Shown here: in pieces, positions 25,573 to 33,859 of the stretch
Position numbering within the stretch: the first letter of the stretch is position 1
How the letters are laid out: each line of letters opens with the position of its first letter
Assembly: GCF_001078595.1 (NCBI RefSeq)
Contig: NZ_LFTY01000002.1
Coordinates: 1,508,151-1,572,150, forward strand
DNA from: Candidatus Rhodobacter oscarellae
GTDB lineage: Bacteria; Pseudomonadota; Alphaproteobacteria; Rhodobacterales; Rhodobacteraceae
Length of the DNA: 64,000 nt
Direction of reading: 5' to 3'
The notes under the pieces: model-generated
What the model was told of the DNA's origin: nothing
Database searches by the model: none
Seen by the model: the letters and a program-made list of their open reading frames with translations, nothing else
Translations under genes and position numbers: made by a program

Positions 25573-26256
25573 TCACTCCGCCCAATGCACAGTTGCGCCT
25601 GATAGAACCGCCGAAATCGGCGCTTGATAGGGGTCGCCCAGCCGCACGGCCTCTTCAAAGGCGGCGCGCTTGTCCGCGCCTGTCAGTACAACATGTTTGG
25701 ACATGGCATCATTGATGGCCTGCACGCTCAGGGTAATGCGCGGCACGCGCGGGTCAAGTCCAGGGACCTTCACGTAGTGCAGCAGCGCCTTCGAATTGCG
25801 GCTCTCGGGGCGAAGCGCCGCCTCGCCGGGAAACAGCGAGGCCGTGTGCATGTCACCGCCCATACCCAAGAGCACCAGCGATAGCGGCATATGCGCAGCC
25901 AGCGCGGCCTCGAGCCCCGCAACGGCCTCCGCGCCTTCTTCCCCCGTAAAGAGCGGCAGGAAATTGGCCTCCGCGGCGCGCTCCACCAATAAGCGCGAGC
26001 GGATCTGGCGGGCGTTGGAATGCTCCGACGCCTCGTCCACCCAGCGCTCGTCGCCGGGCAGAACCGTGACCTTGGACCAGTCCAGGTCAGCGGCGCAGAG
26101 CGCGTCAAAAATCGGGCCCGGCGTAGAGCCCCCGGGCACCGCAAAAGACGCCTGCCCGTTGACCAAGATCGCCTCTTTCAGCGCGCCCGCCATGCGGCTG
26201 GCGACCTCTAGCATCATCAGGTCGCGATCGGGGTATTGCTCGAATCGATAGCTCAT
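25573..26256 (-). CDS. pgl: 6-phosphogluconolactonase
   Basis: The 227-residue protein of the NagB/DevB-type lactonase family hydrolyses 6-phosphogluconolactone made by Zwf. It shows [18 protein letters not shown] near the N-terminus, [19 protein letters not shown] with the conserved Asp-Glu-Arg, and [18 protein letters not shown] with the catalytic His region. The ATG overlaps the zwf stop as ATGA, so translation is coupled. pgi begins five bases after its stop. An upstream in-frame start would extend into zwf and lacks family resemblance. Confidence 0.95.
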   Translation of the reverse strand: MSYRFEQYPDRDLMMLEVASRMAGALKEAILVNGQASFAVPGGSTPGPIFDALCAADLDWSKVTVLPGDERWVDEASEHSNARQIRSRLLVERAAEANFLPLFTGEEGAEAVAGLEAALAAHMPLSLVLLGMGGDMHTASLFPGEAALRPESRNSKALLHYVKVPGLDPRVPRITLSVQAINDAMSKHVVLTGADKRAAFEEAVRLGDPYQAPISAVLSGATVHWAE

Positions 26257-27722
26257 TTCTTGGTCCTGTGCTCTTTGATATCGCGCCATTTGCGCCCGTC
26301 GCGATGCAGCAGCGCCAGCGCGTCATCAGGCCCGTTTGAGCCAATGTCGTAGGGCTTGGGCACGTCGCCGCGATCCTGCCAGCCGTCGATGATCGGGTCG
26401 GTCCATGCCCAGGCGGCCTCGACCTCGTCGCCGCGCATGAACAGGGTCTGGTTGCCGCGGATCACGTCCATGATGAGCCGCTCATAGGCCTCTGGGACAG
26501 AGGCGCTTTCCTCGGCCAGCGCCTCGGCGAAGGACATATCCAGCGGCACGTCGATCAGGCGCATGCCCCCCGGCCCCGGCTCTTTGATGGTGACGTCCAA
26601 CTCCATCCCCTCGTTGGGTTGCAGTCGGATGGTCAGCACGTTGCGTTGCGGCTCTGCCTGGTCGCCGAAGATCGAATGCGGCGTCGGCTTGAACACCACG
26701 GCGATCTCGGATTCCCGCGCCCGCAGCTTTTTACCGGTGCGCAGGTAAAACGGCGTGCCCGCCCATCGCCAGTTCTGCACCGCGACGCGCATCGCCACGA
26801 AGCTTTCGGTCTTGGAGCGCGGATCGCCCGCCTCGGCGCGATAACCGTCCTCCTGCTCGGGCTGGCCGTATTGCCCGCGCACGATGTGATGCGGCTCCAC
26901 AGGCTGCAAGGCGCGAATAACCTTTAGCTTTTCGTCGCGCACCGCGTCGGGTTCAAACATGTTGGGCGGTTCCATCGCGATCAGGCACAGAAGCTGCATC
27001 AGGTGGTTCTGCACCATGTCCCGCATGGCGCCGGACTTGTCATAATATGCGCCGCGCCCGCCGACGCCCACCGTCTCGGCCACGGTGATCTGGATGTGGT
27101 CCACATATTGCGCGTTCCATATGGGCTCGAAAAGGATGTTGCCGAACCGCACCGCCATGAGGTTCTGGACGGTCTCTTTGCCCAGGTAGTGGTCGATGCG
27201 ATAGATCTGCTTTTCGGCGAAGAATTTCGCCAGGGTCCCGTTCAATTCCTGCGCGGTCTCAAGGTCGTGGCCGAAGGGCTTTTCGACCACCACGCGGCAG
27301 TCGGGCGTCGCCATTTCGTATTTGTGCAGGCGCTCGGCCAGATCGCCAAAGAGGCTGGGCCCCACAGAGAAGTAGAAAGCCCGCACGGTGCCGTCGCGCA
27401 GACGCGCGCCAAGCTCGGGCCAGCCGCCATCGCCCTTGGCATCGACCGCCACGTAACCGAGCTTGTCCAGAAACGCCGCGACCATTTCGGCGTCCCCTGC
27501 CCCCTCTATGGCAAACGCGTCGATGGCCTCGCGGGCGAAGGCGCGGAACTCTTCGTCGCTCATTGGTTTGCGCGAGGCGCCGATGATGCGCGCCTCCTCG
27601 GGCAGCTGCCCTGCCCAGAACCGCCGATAGAGGCCAGGCAGGATCTTCCGACGCGCCAGGTCGCCGGTGCCGCCAAAGATCACCAGATCAAAGGGCTCTA
27701 CAGGAATGACGCGTGAAACCAT
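26253..27722 (-). CDS. zwf: Glucose-6-phosphate 1-dehydrogenase
   Basis: The 489-residue enzyme oxidises glucose-6-phosphate with NADP(+) or NAD(+). The nucleotide-binding turn is FGGTGDLARRKILPGLYRR, the substrate-binding active-site peptide is YRIDHYLGKETVQN, and VVEKPFGHDLETA and AMEPPNMFEPDAVRDEK follow the family. It is the first gene of the zwf-pgl-pgi operon. A perfect LacI-type palindrome (27741-27752) sits just upstream of its start, so transcription probably responds to a sugar or sugar acid through a repressor encoded elsewhere. It is divergent from a radical SAM gene. Confidence 0.98.
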   Translation of the reverse strand: MVSRVIPVEPFDLVIFGGTGDLARRKILPGLYRRFWAGQLPEEARIIGASRKPMSDEEFRAFAREAIDAFAIEGAGDAEMVAAFLDKLGYVAVDAKGDGGWPELGARLRDGTVRAFYFSVGPSLFGDLAERLHKYEMATPDCRVVVEKPFGHDLETAQELNGTLAKFFAEKQIYRIDHYLGKETVQNLMAVRFGNILFEPIWNAQYVDHIQITVAETVGVGGRGAYYDKSGAMRDMVQNHLMQLLCLIAMEPPNMFEPDAVRDEKLKVIRALQPVEPHHIVRGQYGQPEQEDGYRAEAGDPRSKTESFVAMRVAVQNWRWAGTPFYLRTGKKLRARESEIAVVFKPTPHSIFGDQAEPQRNVLTIRLQPNEGMELDVTIKEPGPGGMRLIDVPLDMSFAEALAEESASVPEAYERLIMDVIRGNQTLFMRGDEVEAAWAWTDPIIDGWQDRGDVPKPYDIGSNGPDDALALLHRDGRKWRDIKEHRTKK

Positions 27723-27740
27723 CTAATCTCTCCAGCGTTC

Positions 27741-27752
27741 GTTAGCGCTAAC
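27741..27752. promoter_or_regulatory. LacI-family-like operator GTTAGCGCTAAC upstream of zwf
   Basis: A perfect 12-bp palindrome with the central CG and TTAGCGCTAA core typical of LacI-family binding sites. It lies 18 bases before the zwf ATG, where a bound repressor would block the promoter or the early transcript. No LacI-family gene is present in the window. Confidence 0.6.
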
Positions 27753-27898
27753 AGATGTTCATTTATCAGAGCTCGCACGAAAGTCTACCACTGCTGTGCC
27801 ACATCACAACCGCGTCAAAGCGCAGCTACGGGGTTTTCACCGCGACAAGGCTCCGTTAGCTGTCAAAAACCGCAAGCTTGAGGCAAAAAAAACGTACC

Positions 27899-28849
27899 AT
27901 GAAAGACCACCAGAACGGCACGGGCCTGGGCAAGTTCGAACATCCGCAAATCACCGCCAAGGGCGAGGACCGCGCCAGCGTGGCGCTGACCAACCCAGAG
28001 ACGCTATGGTTCAACACCGGCACGCTTTGCAACATCGAATGTGTGAACTGCTATATCGAAAGCTCTCCAAAGAACGACCGGCTGGTCTACATCACCGCCG
28101 CCGAGGTTGCCGACTATCTGGCGCAAGCCAAGGCGCGCAGCTGGGGCATCCGCGAGATTGCCTTCACCGGCGGCGAGCCGTTTATGAACCCGCAGATCAT
28201 CGAGATGGCGCGCCTGTCGCTTGAGGCCGGCTATGAGGTCCTGATCCTGACCAACGCCATGCGCCCGATGATGCGGGCCTCGATGCGCAAGGGCCTGCAG
28301 GAGTTGCAGGCAGAGTTTGGCGACCGGCTGACCCTGCGGATTTCCGTCGACCATCACAGCGCCGAGTTCCACGACGAAGAGCGCGGCGCGGGCACGTTTA
28401 AAAAGACGCTTGAAGGCATGCGCTGGCTGCGCGACGCGGGCATCCGCATGGCCGTGGCCGGGCGCACGATGTGGAACGAGGCCGAGGCCGACGCCCGCGC
28501 GGGCTACGCCGAGCTATACGCCACAAATGGCTTTAAGATCGACGCGCAAAACCCTGGAATGACGGTTCTATTCCCCGAGATGGACGCATCCGTCGACGTG
28601 CCCGAGATCACCACCGCCTGCTGGGGCATCCTGGGCAAATCGCCGCAAAGCGTGATGTGTTCCTCCTCGCGGATGGTCGTCAAGCGCAAAGGCGCGGCGC
28701 GCCCCAGCGTGGCGGCATGCACGCTGCTGCCCTATGCGCCCGAGTTCGACATGGGGACAACGCTCGAAGAGGCGGAAGGCAAGGTCTTTCTCAACCACCC
28801 GCATTGCGCCAAGTTCTGCGTGCTTGGCGGCGCGAGCTGCTCGGCCTAA
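27899..28849 (+). CDS. Radical SAM protein of unknown specificity
   Basis: The 316-residue protein has the [4Fe-4S] motif C44-x3-C48-x2-C51 in TLCNIECVNCY and the following FTGGEPFMN, which binds S-adenosylmethionine, so it should generate a deoxyadenosyl radical. The C-terminus has additional cysteines (HPHCAKFCVLGGASCS) that could hold a second cluster, as in SPASM-like maturases. A further Cys pair lies around CWGILGKSPQSVMCSSSR. ATG at 27899 is preferred over a TTG seven codons earlier. It is divergent from zwf and overlaps the convergent VOC gene by four bases. No small precursor peptide is apparent next to it. Confidence 0.85.
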   Translation: MKDHQNGTGLGKFEHPQITAKGEDRASVALTNPETLWFNTGTLCNIECVNCYIESSPKNDRLVYITAAEVADYLAQAKARSWGIREIAFTGGEPFMNPQIIEMARLSLEAGYEVLILTNAMRPMMRASMRKGLQELQAEFGDRLTLRISVDHHSAEFHDEERGAGTFKKTLEGMRWLRDAGIRMAVAGRTMWNEAEADARAGYAELYATNGFKIDAQNPGMTVLFPEMDASVDVPEITTACWGILGKSPQSVMCSSSRMVVKRKGAARPSVAACTLLPYAPEFDMGTTLEEAEGKVFLNHPHCAKFCVLGGASCSA

Positions 28850-29220
28850 GCCGCTTCGTTCAAAGCAAAGTCGATGTGGATGTGATTGCCATCCGGGTCA
28901 AAGATGTTGACCTGGACGATCCCGGCATCCTGCACCTCGGACAGCTGGTACACGACCCCACGCGCGGCGAGCTTTTCTAGGAACGCGGTCTTACCGGTGG
29001 CCCGGAACGCATAATGCTCGATCTTGGGGTCCTCGGACACCGGTTCGGTGTCCATGCCCACCAGGTGGATGTAGGGATGGTCGCCAAGATAAAGCCAGGC
29101 GCCCGGAAATGGGAAGCTCGGGCGCCAGCCGGCATAAAGGTCAAGGATGTCAGCGTACCAGGCGACCATCTCTTCCAGCCGGCCCGTTTTGACGTTCACA
29201 TGGTCAAAGGATTGCAACAT
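28846..29220 (-). CDS. VOC-family (glyoxalase/bleomycin-resistance fold) protein
   Basis: The 124-residue protein shows the two beta-alpha-beta modules of the vicinal-oxygen-chelate fold: SFDHVNVKTGRLEEMVAWYADIL at the start and KIEHYAFRATGKTAFLEKL in the second half. It ends with the metal-ligand strand VNIFDPDGNHIHIDF. His7, the second-module His and the C-terminal acidic or His residues could bind a divalent metal. Family members include lyases, dioxygenases and resistance proteins, and the substrate cannot be predicted. It lies 41 bases downstream of the HNH gene in the same direction. Confidence 0.85.
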   Translation of the reverse strand: MLQSFDHVNVKTGRLEEMVAWYADILDLYAGWRPSFPFPGAWLYLGDHPYIHLVGMDTEPVSEDPKIEHYAFRATGKTAFLEKLAARGVVYQLSEVQDAGIVQVNIFDPDGNHIHIDFALNEAA

Positions 29221-29261
29221 GATTTTACCCTTAAGTTTCCCGCATCATTGCAGCAAACGCA

Positions 29262-29846
29262 TCAGGCTTCCAGTTCGGCGTCCCAGTAAAGGAAATCCAC
29301 CCAGGTCTCGTGCAGGTGGTTCGGCGGGAAGCGCCGGCCCATATTGCGCAGCTCTTCCGCTGCGGGTTGCCGCGGCGGCTTTCGCAAGGACATGTGCACT
29401 TGGCGCAGGGACTTCGAGCCCTTCTTAAGGTTGCAGCGTGAGCACGCCGCCACCACGTTCTCCCAGCTTGTGATCCCGCCGCGCGCGCGCGGCACGACAT
29501 GGTCAAAGGTCAGGTCCCCGCGCGAGCCGCAATACTGGCAGCAAAATTCGTCCCTCAGAAATAAATTAAAGCGCGTGAAGGCCACGCGCTTTTGGGGTTT
29601 TACATAGTCTTTCAGGACGACGACTGACGGTATCTTTAGACTCATCGAGGGACTGTGAACCTCTTGGTCATACTCGGCGACGATATCGACCCTTTCGAGG
29701 AACTTCGCCTTGATCGCCTCCTGCCAGGTCCAGAGCGATAAGGGGTAGTAGCTTAGCGGCCGGTAATCGGCGTTCAACACCAGCGCCGGGTGATGACGCA
29801 GATTGTTGGGTTCCCTGACAAAACTAGTTCTAAATTCGCCTTGCAT
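29262..29846 (-). CDS. HNH endonuclease
   Basis: The 194-residue protein has an N-terminal region beginning HHPALVLNADYRPLSYYPLSLWTWQ, followed by a zinc-stabilised HNH nuclease: CCQYCG, LTFDHVVPRARGG with the catalytic His, and WENVVAACSRCNLKKGSK. This arrangement is common as a single chromosomal gene in alphaproteobacteria and is not tied to a restriction system here. ATG at 29846 fits the usual start of such proteins. An alternative start 12 codons upstream is possible. The biological role is unknown; DNA repair or phage defence are possibilities only. Confidence 0.87.
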   Translation of the reverse strand: MQGEFRTSFVREPNNLRHHPALVLNADYRPLSYYPLSLWTWQEAIKAKFLERVDIVAEYDQEVHSPSMSLKIPSVVVLKDYVKPQKRVAFTRFNLFLRDEFCCQYCGSRGDLTFDHVVPRARGGITSWENVVAACSRCNLKKGSKSLRQVHMSLRKPPRQPAAEELRNMGRRFPPNHLHETWVDFLYWDAELEA

Positions 29847-30022
29847 TCCGCGTGACTCCGCCCCTGCCTGCTCGCCCGTCAATTGGCGCCAGGGCGGGGA
29901 AGCCGCCCCAGCCTGCCCCTACTATATCTGGCGTTTTCTTGGGCACAACCCCCGCTAGATGCAGTACGGTTGGGTCAGGCTTATCCAAAACGCATAACAG
30001 AATTTTGACAGTCGGCGCGCAC

Positions 30023-30053
30023 CCATGGCGCGTCCTTAATGCGCGCGCCATGG
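30023..30053 (-). terminator. GC-rich hairpin downstream of the outer-membrane gene
   Basis: CCATGGCGCG (30023-30032) and CGCGCCATGG (30044-30053) form a perfect 10-bp stem with an 11-base loop, 31 bases after the stop of the minus-strand gene at 30084. There is no U-tract, so termination would be weak or Rho-assisted. Confidence 0.4.
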
Positions 30054-30083
30054 TCTGCGAGATCGGTCGTTTGGTGCGGCCGC

Positions 30084-31694
30084 TTAGAACAGGCTGCCGA
30101 GGATGGATTTGCCATCCAGCGTCACGCGCACGCCCGCCGAATAGCGCACATCTTCCTGCGCGATCAGGCTGCCAACGCCGTAGTCGCCGATGGTATTGCT
30201 CGCCTGCACTTCGAACGCGATCGGCGCAAATCCTGCGTGCACGCGTGCGCCCGCCGACCATACCGCGCCCGAGCCGCCATCAACTGCGCCAGCCTGCGCC
30301 ATAAGCTCGACCCCGTCCCAGGGCTCGATGTTCACGCCTGCCGTCGCGCCCAAAAGCTCGGAGCCGACAAAGTTGCCAAACTTCGGCTCGAAAGACACAG
30401 CGACGGCATCGTTGACCTGATAGGAGATCGGTAAGCTGCCGTAGATCGTGCCCAGCGTCGTTCCCGTCCCGGTTCCCAGCTCAGCCAATGCGGACATCGA
30501 AAACGGGCTGCCGTTGTTCTGATCCAGAATGCGCAGCTTCACTGTGCCGGACACCCGCGTTCCCACGCCGGGGCGCTGCGAGTTGGGGCCCAAGGAGCCG
30601 TCATTCGAATAGCGGTCCACGCGCAGACCAAACTCGAAATCTTGCTCTAGGCCAATGCTGACGCCGCCGCCGCCATAATCCTGCGGCCCCGCAAAGCCAT
30701 AGGCGCTCACATATCCTGGATCCAGCGTATCAGCGCCGCTCATAATCCCCTGGTGGAACTGCAGGTGACGCTGCCGGTCTGTCATGTCGTTGGACACATC
30801 GCGGAAGCTCGTGCGATAGCTTGAATTGTTGCCCGGGGTGTAGCTTAGGCGCGCCCCCAAGACGAGGTCATCGCCGCCCGGAAAGAAGGTCGTGACCCGC
30901 GTCGCTGGCGTGTTGCCAAAGCCATTGGTCACATATCCCTCAAGCGCCACCTTCGGCGTAACATTGAACGTACCACCCACCGCCCAAACGGGCACATTGC
31001 TTACCGCGCCGTTGGTGCCGATAGAGTTACCGCCGTCCCCAAAGGGCACATTCACCGTGGCGTAGGCCTCAGCCCGCTCGCTGAAGCGATAGGACACACC
31101 GCCGCCGATCTGGTAGATCGTGCCATAGAACGGCACACCGTTGAAATTATCCGTAAAGAAGGACACGCCCGGCGAGACGTGGACCTTCAACGCGTCCGTG
31201 ACATTGATCGACACGGGCAGATGCAGCGATCCGACCACAGTGTCCGCCGCGGGGGCGCCACGGGTGCCCCAGAAGTCGCTTTGGAAGCTATAGGTCTCGA
31301 CCGAGGCCTCAGCCGCAACCTTGACCCGCGCGGTATCATAAAGCTGATACTTCGCCTGCAGCATCACGTCGAAGATGCCGATCTCGTTGCCGGGCGCGCC
31401 CGAAATCGCAACCGGATCGTCAAAGGTCTCGTATCCGATCCCGACCTGCAACCGTTCGGTCACGCCATAAAGCGCGCCGAAGGAGTAAAGCTGGCTGCCG
31501 GTACCCGCAGGGCCAGGATTTTCGCCCAGGGCGAGCCCTGCATAGGTCAAGAACGCACCACGATGCAGCGTATCTGGCGTGCCGATATTCGGAAAGAAGT
31601 AGCGCCCCGACACCAGGGGCTCTGCGGGCTGCGCCGAGGCACCACCAGCAGCTACGAGAAGTGCCGCACTTACGGCTTTTACAAAATTTGTCAC
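30084..31694 (-). CDS. Predicted outer-membrane beta-barrel protein (YjbH-like)
   Basis: The 536-residue protein starts at GTG 31694, which has an excellent GAGGGG ribosome-binding site. The start is followed directly by a Sec signal peptide (TNFVKAVSAALLVAAGGASA, cleavage before Gln). The mature part is made of many short amphipathic strands with aromatic residues at alternate positions (for example LQVGIGYETF, VKVAAEASVETYSF, VSYRFSERAEAYATV) and ends in ...LGSLF, a terminal Phe typical of BAM substrates. This fits a beta-barrel of the YjbH group, often linked to exopolysaccharide, though no partner genes are adjacent. The longer frame would bury the signal peptide and is rejected. Confidence 0.75.
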   Translation of the reverse strand: MTNFVKAVSAALLVAAGGASAQPAEPLVSGRYFFPNIGTPDTLHRGAFLTYAGLALGENPGPAGTGSQLYSFGALYGVTERLQVGIGYETFDDPVAISGAPGNEIGIFDVMLQAKYQLYDTARVKVAAEASVETYSFQSDFWGTRGAPAADTVVGSLHLPVSINVTDALKVHVSPGVSFFTDNFNGVPFYGTIYQIGGGVSYRFSERAEAYATVNVPFGDGGNSIGTNGAVSNVPVWAVGGTFNVTPKVALEGYVTNGFGNTPATRVTTFFPGGDDLVLGARLSYTPGNNSSYRTSFRDVSNDMTDRQRHLQFHQGIMSGADTLDPGYVSAYGFAGPQDYGGGGVSIGLEQDFEFGLRVDRYSNDGSLGPNSQRPGVGTRVSGTVKLRILDQNNGSPFSMSALAELGTGTGTTLGTIYGSLPISYQVNDAVAVSFEPKFGNFVGSELLGATAGVNIEPWDGVELMAQAGAVDGGSGAVWSAGARVHAGFAPIAFEVQASNTIGDYGVGSLIAQEDVRYSAGVRVTLDGKSILGSLF

Positions 31695-31833
31695 GCTATG
31701 CCCCCTCGCGGCCAAGCCGCAGTCTTCGATTTCGATCATTATAGCCGCGCTGTTTCTCACATGAAACGGTTATTCGCAGCGGGCCGAGTGTCGGGCCGAA
31801 ATACGCCCGAGTAATTGCCGAATTGTCACGCAC

Positions 31834-32502
31834 TTAGCGCTCTAGCCCCAGGCGCTCGCGCATGAAGGCCAGCGCCACGCTGAGCCCGTCAGGCGCGATC
31901 CCGTGCCCGGTGCCCTTCATCACATGCGCATAGACGGTAAACCCGGCTTCGGTTAGCGCGTTGCCAGCTTCGGGAAGGCTCTGCGGTGGCACCAGGTCGT
32001 CCTGATCGCCGTGCAAGAGCAGCACCGGTGGGCGCGAGACCGTGGCATCGGCCAGCTCCTCGGGCTGCAAGAGCCGCCCCGAGAACCCCACGACGCCCGC
32101 AAACGATTCGGCGCGGCGCGGCGCGACGTGCAGGCTCATCATGGTGCCCTGCGAGAACCCCAGCAGAATCACCCGATCAGGCCCCACACCTTCCTCGGCC
32201 ATCACCGCATCAAGATAGGCGTTCAAGTCTTCGACCGATTGCGCCATCGACTGCTCGGCGGCCTCCTCGGAAGAGCCGTCGATCCATGGGATCGGGAACC
32301 ACTGAAAGCCCATCGGATTGGTGGCGCAGACCTCCGGCGCATCTGGGGCATGGAAGGCCGTGCCGGGCATGTGTTCGGCTAGCGGATCGGCCAGCCCCAA
32401 AAGATCCGCCCCATCGGCGCCGTAGCCGTGCAGGAACACCACCACGGATTTCGCTGTGCCCGGGGCCACACCGCGCCGCTTGCTGTCGAGTATGCGGGTC
32501 AT
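31834..32502 (-). CDS. Carboxylesterase/phospholipase-type alpha/beta hydrolase
   Basis: The 222-residue soluble hydrolase matches the small carboxylesterase II/acyl-protein thioesterase group. It has VVVFLHGYGADGADL for the oxyanion region, ILLGFSQGTMMSLH with the nucleophile Ser in GFSQG, the acid in LHGDQDDLVP, and the His in GTGHGIAPDG. There is no signal peptide. Its start codon overlaps by one base the stop of the upstream DNA glycosylase gene (TGATG), so it is the last gene of a run that begins with cbiD. No functional link to the neighbours is evident. Confidence 0.88.
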   Translation of the reverse strand: MTRILDSKRRGVAPGTAKSVVVFLHGYGADGADLLGLADPLAEHMPGTAFHAPDAPEVCATNPMGFQWFPIPWIDGSSEEAAEQSMAQSVEDLNAYLDAVMAEEGVGPDRVILLGFSQGTMMSLHVAPRRAESFAGVVGFSGRLLQPEELADATVSRPPVLLLHGDQDDLVPPQSLPEAGNALTEAGFTVYAHVMKGTGHGIAPDGLSVALAFMRERLGLER

Positions 32503-33128
32503 CAGATCCCTTCCCTGTTCTTTGCCACGCGGTAGTAGGCCCAGAGCGCGCGCGCCGCAACCGATCTCCAGGGCGACCAGGCCTCGGCCATCTGGCGGAA
32601 CGCCTTCTCAGAGGGGCGGTCGGGCAGCTCGAAAAGGATCCGCGCGGCCTCTTGCAGGGCCAAATCGCCCGGCGCGAAGACATCCGCCCGCCCGAGCGAG
32701 AACATGGCATAGATCTCGGCTGTCCATGCGCCGATCCCGGGCACTGCAATCAGCGTCCCGATGACCTCGTCATTGGGGGCATCGCGCAGGGCCACATAGT
32801 CCAGCCGGGCCTCGGCCAGGGCCCGAGCGTAGCGCATCTTAGGGCGGCTCAGCCCCACGGCGCGCAAGTCGTCCTCGCTGGCGGCGCGACAGGCCGCCTC
32901 GGTGGCGAGCCCGGCGGCCTCGACCCGCGCCCAAATCGCGGCGGCCGAGGCAGTTGAGACCTGTTGGCTGACGATGGCGCTTAGAAGCTGCGCAAACCCG
33001 TCGGGGCGGCGGCGCAGCGGCAGCGGGCCGGTCTGCTCAAGCGCTAGGGCGAACCTGGCATCCTGGCCGCGCAGCCAGGCGGCGCCCTCGGCCACGCAGG
33101 CGTCGGTTTCAATGATGCGACCGATCAT
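32502..33128 (-). CDS. DNA-3-methyladenine glycosylase (HhH-GPD family)
   Basis: The 208-residue base-excision repair enzyme removes alkylated purines. It contains the helix-hairpin-helix VPGIGAWTAEIYAM followed by the catalytic Asp in FAPGDLALQEA, and the early conserved FAQLLSAIVSQQVSTASA helix. This size fits the shorter AlkA/MAG1-like branch without the N-terminal TBP-like domain. ATG at 33128 overlaps the cobK stop as ATGA, so it is translated from the cobalamin-operon transcript although it has no role in that pathway. Confidence 0.92.
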   Translation of the reverse strand: MIGRIIETDACVAEGAAWLRGQDARFALALEQTGPLPLRRRPDGFAQLLSAIVSQQVSTASAAAIWARVEAAGLATEAACRAASEDDLRAVGLSRPKMRYARALAEARLDYVALRDAPNDEVIGTLIAVPGIGAWTAEIYAMFSLGRADVFAPGDLALQEAARILFELPDRPSEKAFRQMAEAWSPWRSVAARALWAYYRVAKNREGI

Positions 33129-33859
33129 GTCAGCAGGCCCCGCACCCACGCCAGCGCGTCCTCCACCGTTTCCACCCGCAGCGCGTCCGGTTGAGGAGGC
33201 CGGTTCAAAAGCGCCACCGGAATGCCAAGCACCCTTGCCGCGTCCAGCTTTGAGCGGCTCGCCGCGCCGCCAGAGTTCTTGACCACCAGCCAGTCCACCT
33301 TCAATCGCCGAAACAGGGCCACCTCGTCTTCCACAGAGAATGGCGGGCGTCCGAGCAGGTACTCCCCGCCGGGGAAGGGAAACGGGTTCTGAGGCGGGTC
33401 AATGCGGCGGCAGATCACCCGGCGCCCCGTGAGGTTGGCAAACTTTGCCAGGCCCTGCGGCCCGGTGCCAAGGAAGACGATCGCCCCTTCGGCGATGAAG
33501 CTCGCGGCCTGCTCTTCGGCGTCAAAGAAGCGCCACGTATCTTCGGGTTCCGGCACCCATCCCGGCCTGAGAAGCTGCGCGTAAGGCACTGCCATCTCGT
33601 CACAAATCCGGGCGGAGCGTAGACTGATGCGATCTGCGAATGGATGGGTGGCGTCTAAGACGGCGCTGATCCGTTCCGTCTTTAGGAAGGCACGAAAGCC
33701 CTCACCCCCGCCGAACCCGCCATGGCGTGTTTGCACCGCGAGGTCCAAGGGTTTCTGCGTGGCACCGGCAAGGGAGGCAACCGTATCTATGGGCATCTCG
33801 GCCAGGGCCTTGGCGATCCGGCGCGCCTCTCCGGTGCCTGCCAGCAGCAAGAGCCTCAT
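33125..33859 (-). CDS. cobK: Precorrin-6A reductase
   Basis: The 244-residue NAD(P)H-dependent enzyme reduces precorrin-6A (or cobalt-precorrin-6A) to the dihydro form in corrin ring synthesis. It begins LLLLAGTGEARRIA, a Rossmann-type turn, and has AVLDATHPFADRIS, FLGTGPQGLAKFANL and WLVVKNSGGAASRSKLDAA, all typical of CobK/CbiJ. The ATG at 33859 directly precedes the first strand and overlaps the cbiD stop as ATGA. A longer upstream frame is rejected because it is composed of cbiD sequence in another frame. Confidence 0.94.
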   Translation of the reverse strand: MRLLLLAGTGEARRIAKALAEMPIDTVASLAGATQKPLDLAVQTRHGGFGGGEGFRAFLKTERISAVLDATHPFADRISLRSARICDEMAVPYAQLLRPGWVPEPEDTWRFFDAEEQAASFIAEGAIVFLGTGPQGLAKFANLTGRRVICRRIDPPQNPFPFPGGEYLLGRPPFSVEDEVALFRRLKVDWLVVKNSGGAASRSKLDAARVLGIPVALLNRPPQPDALRVETVEDALAWVRGLLT

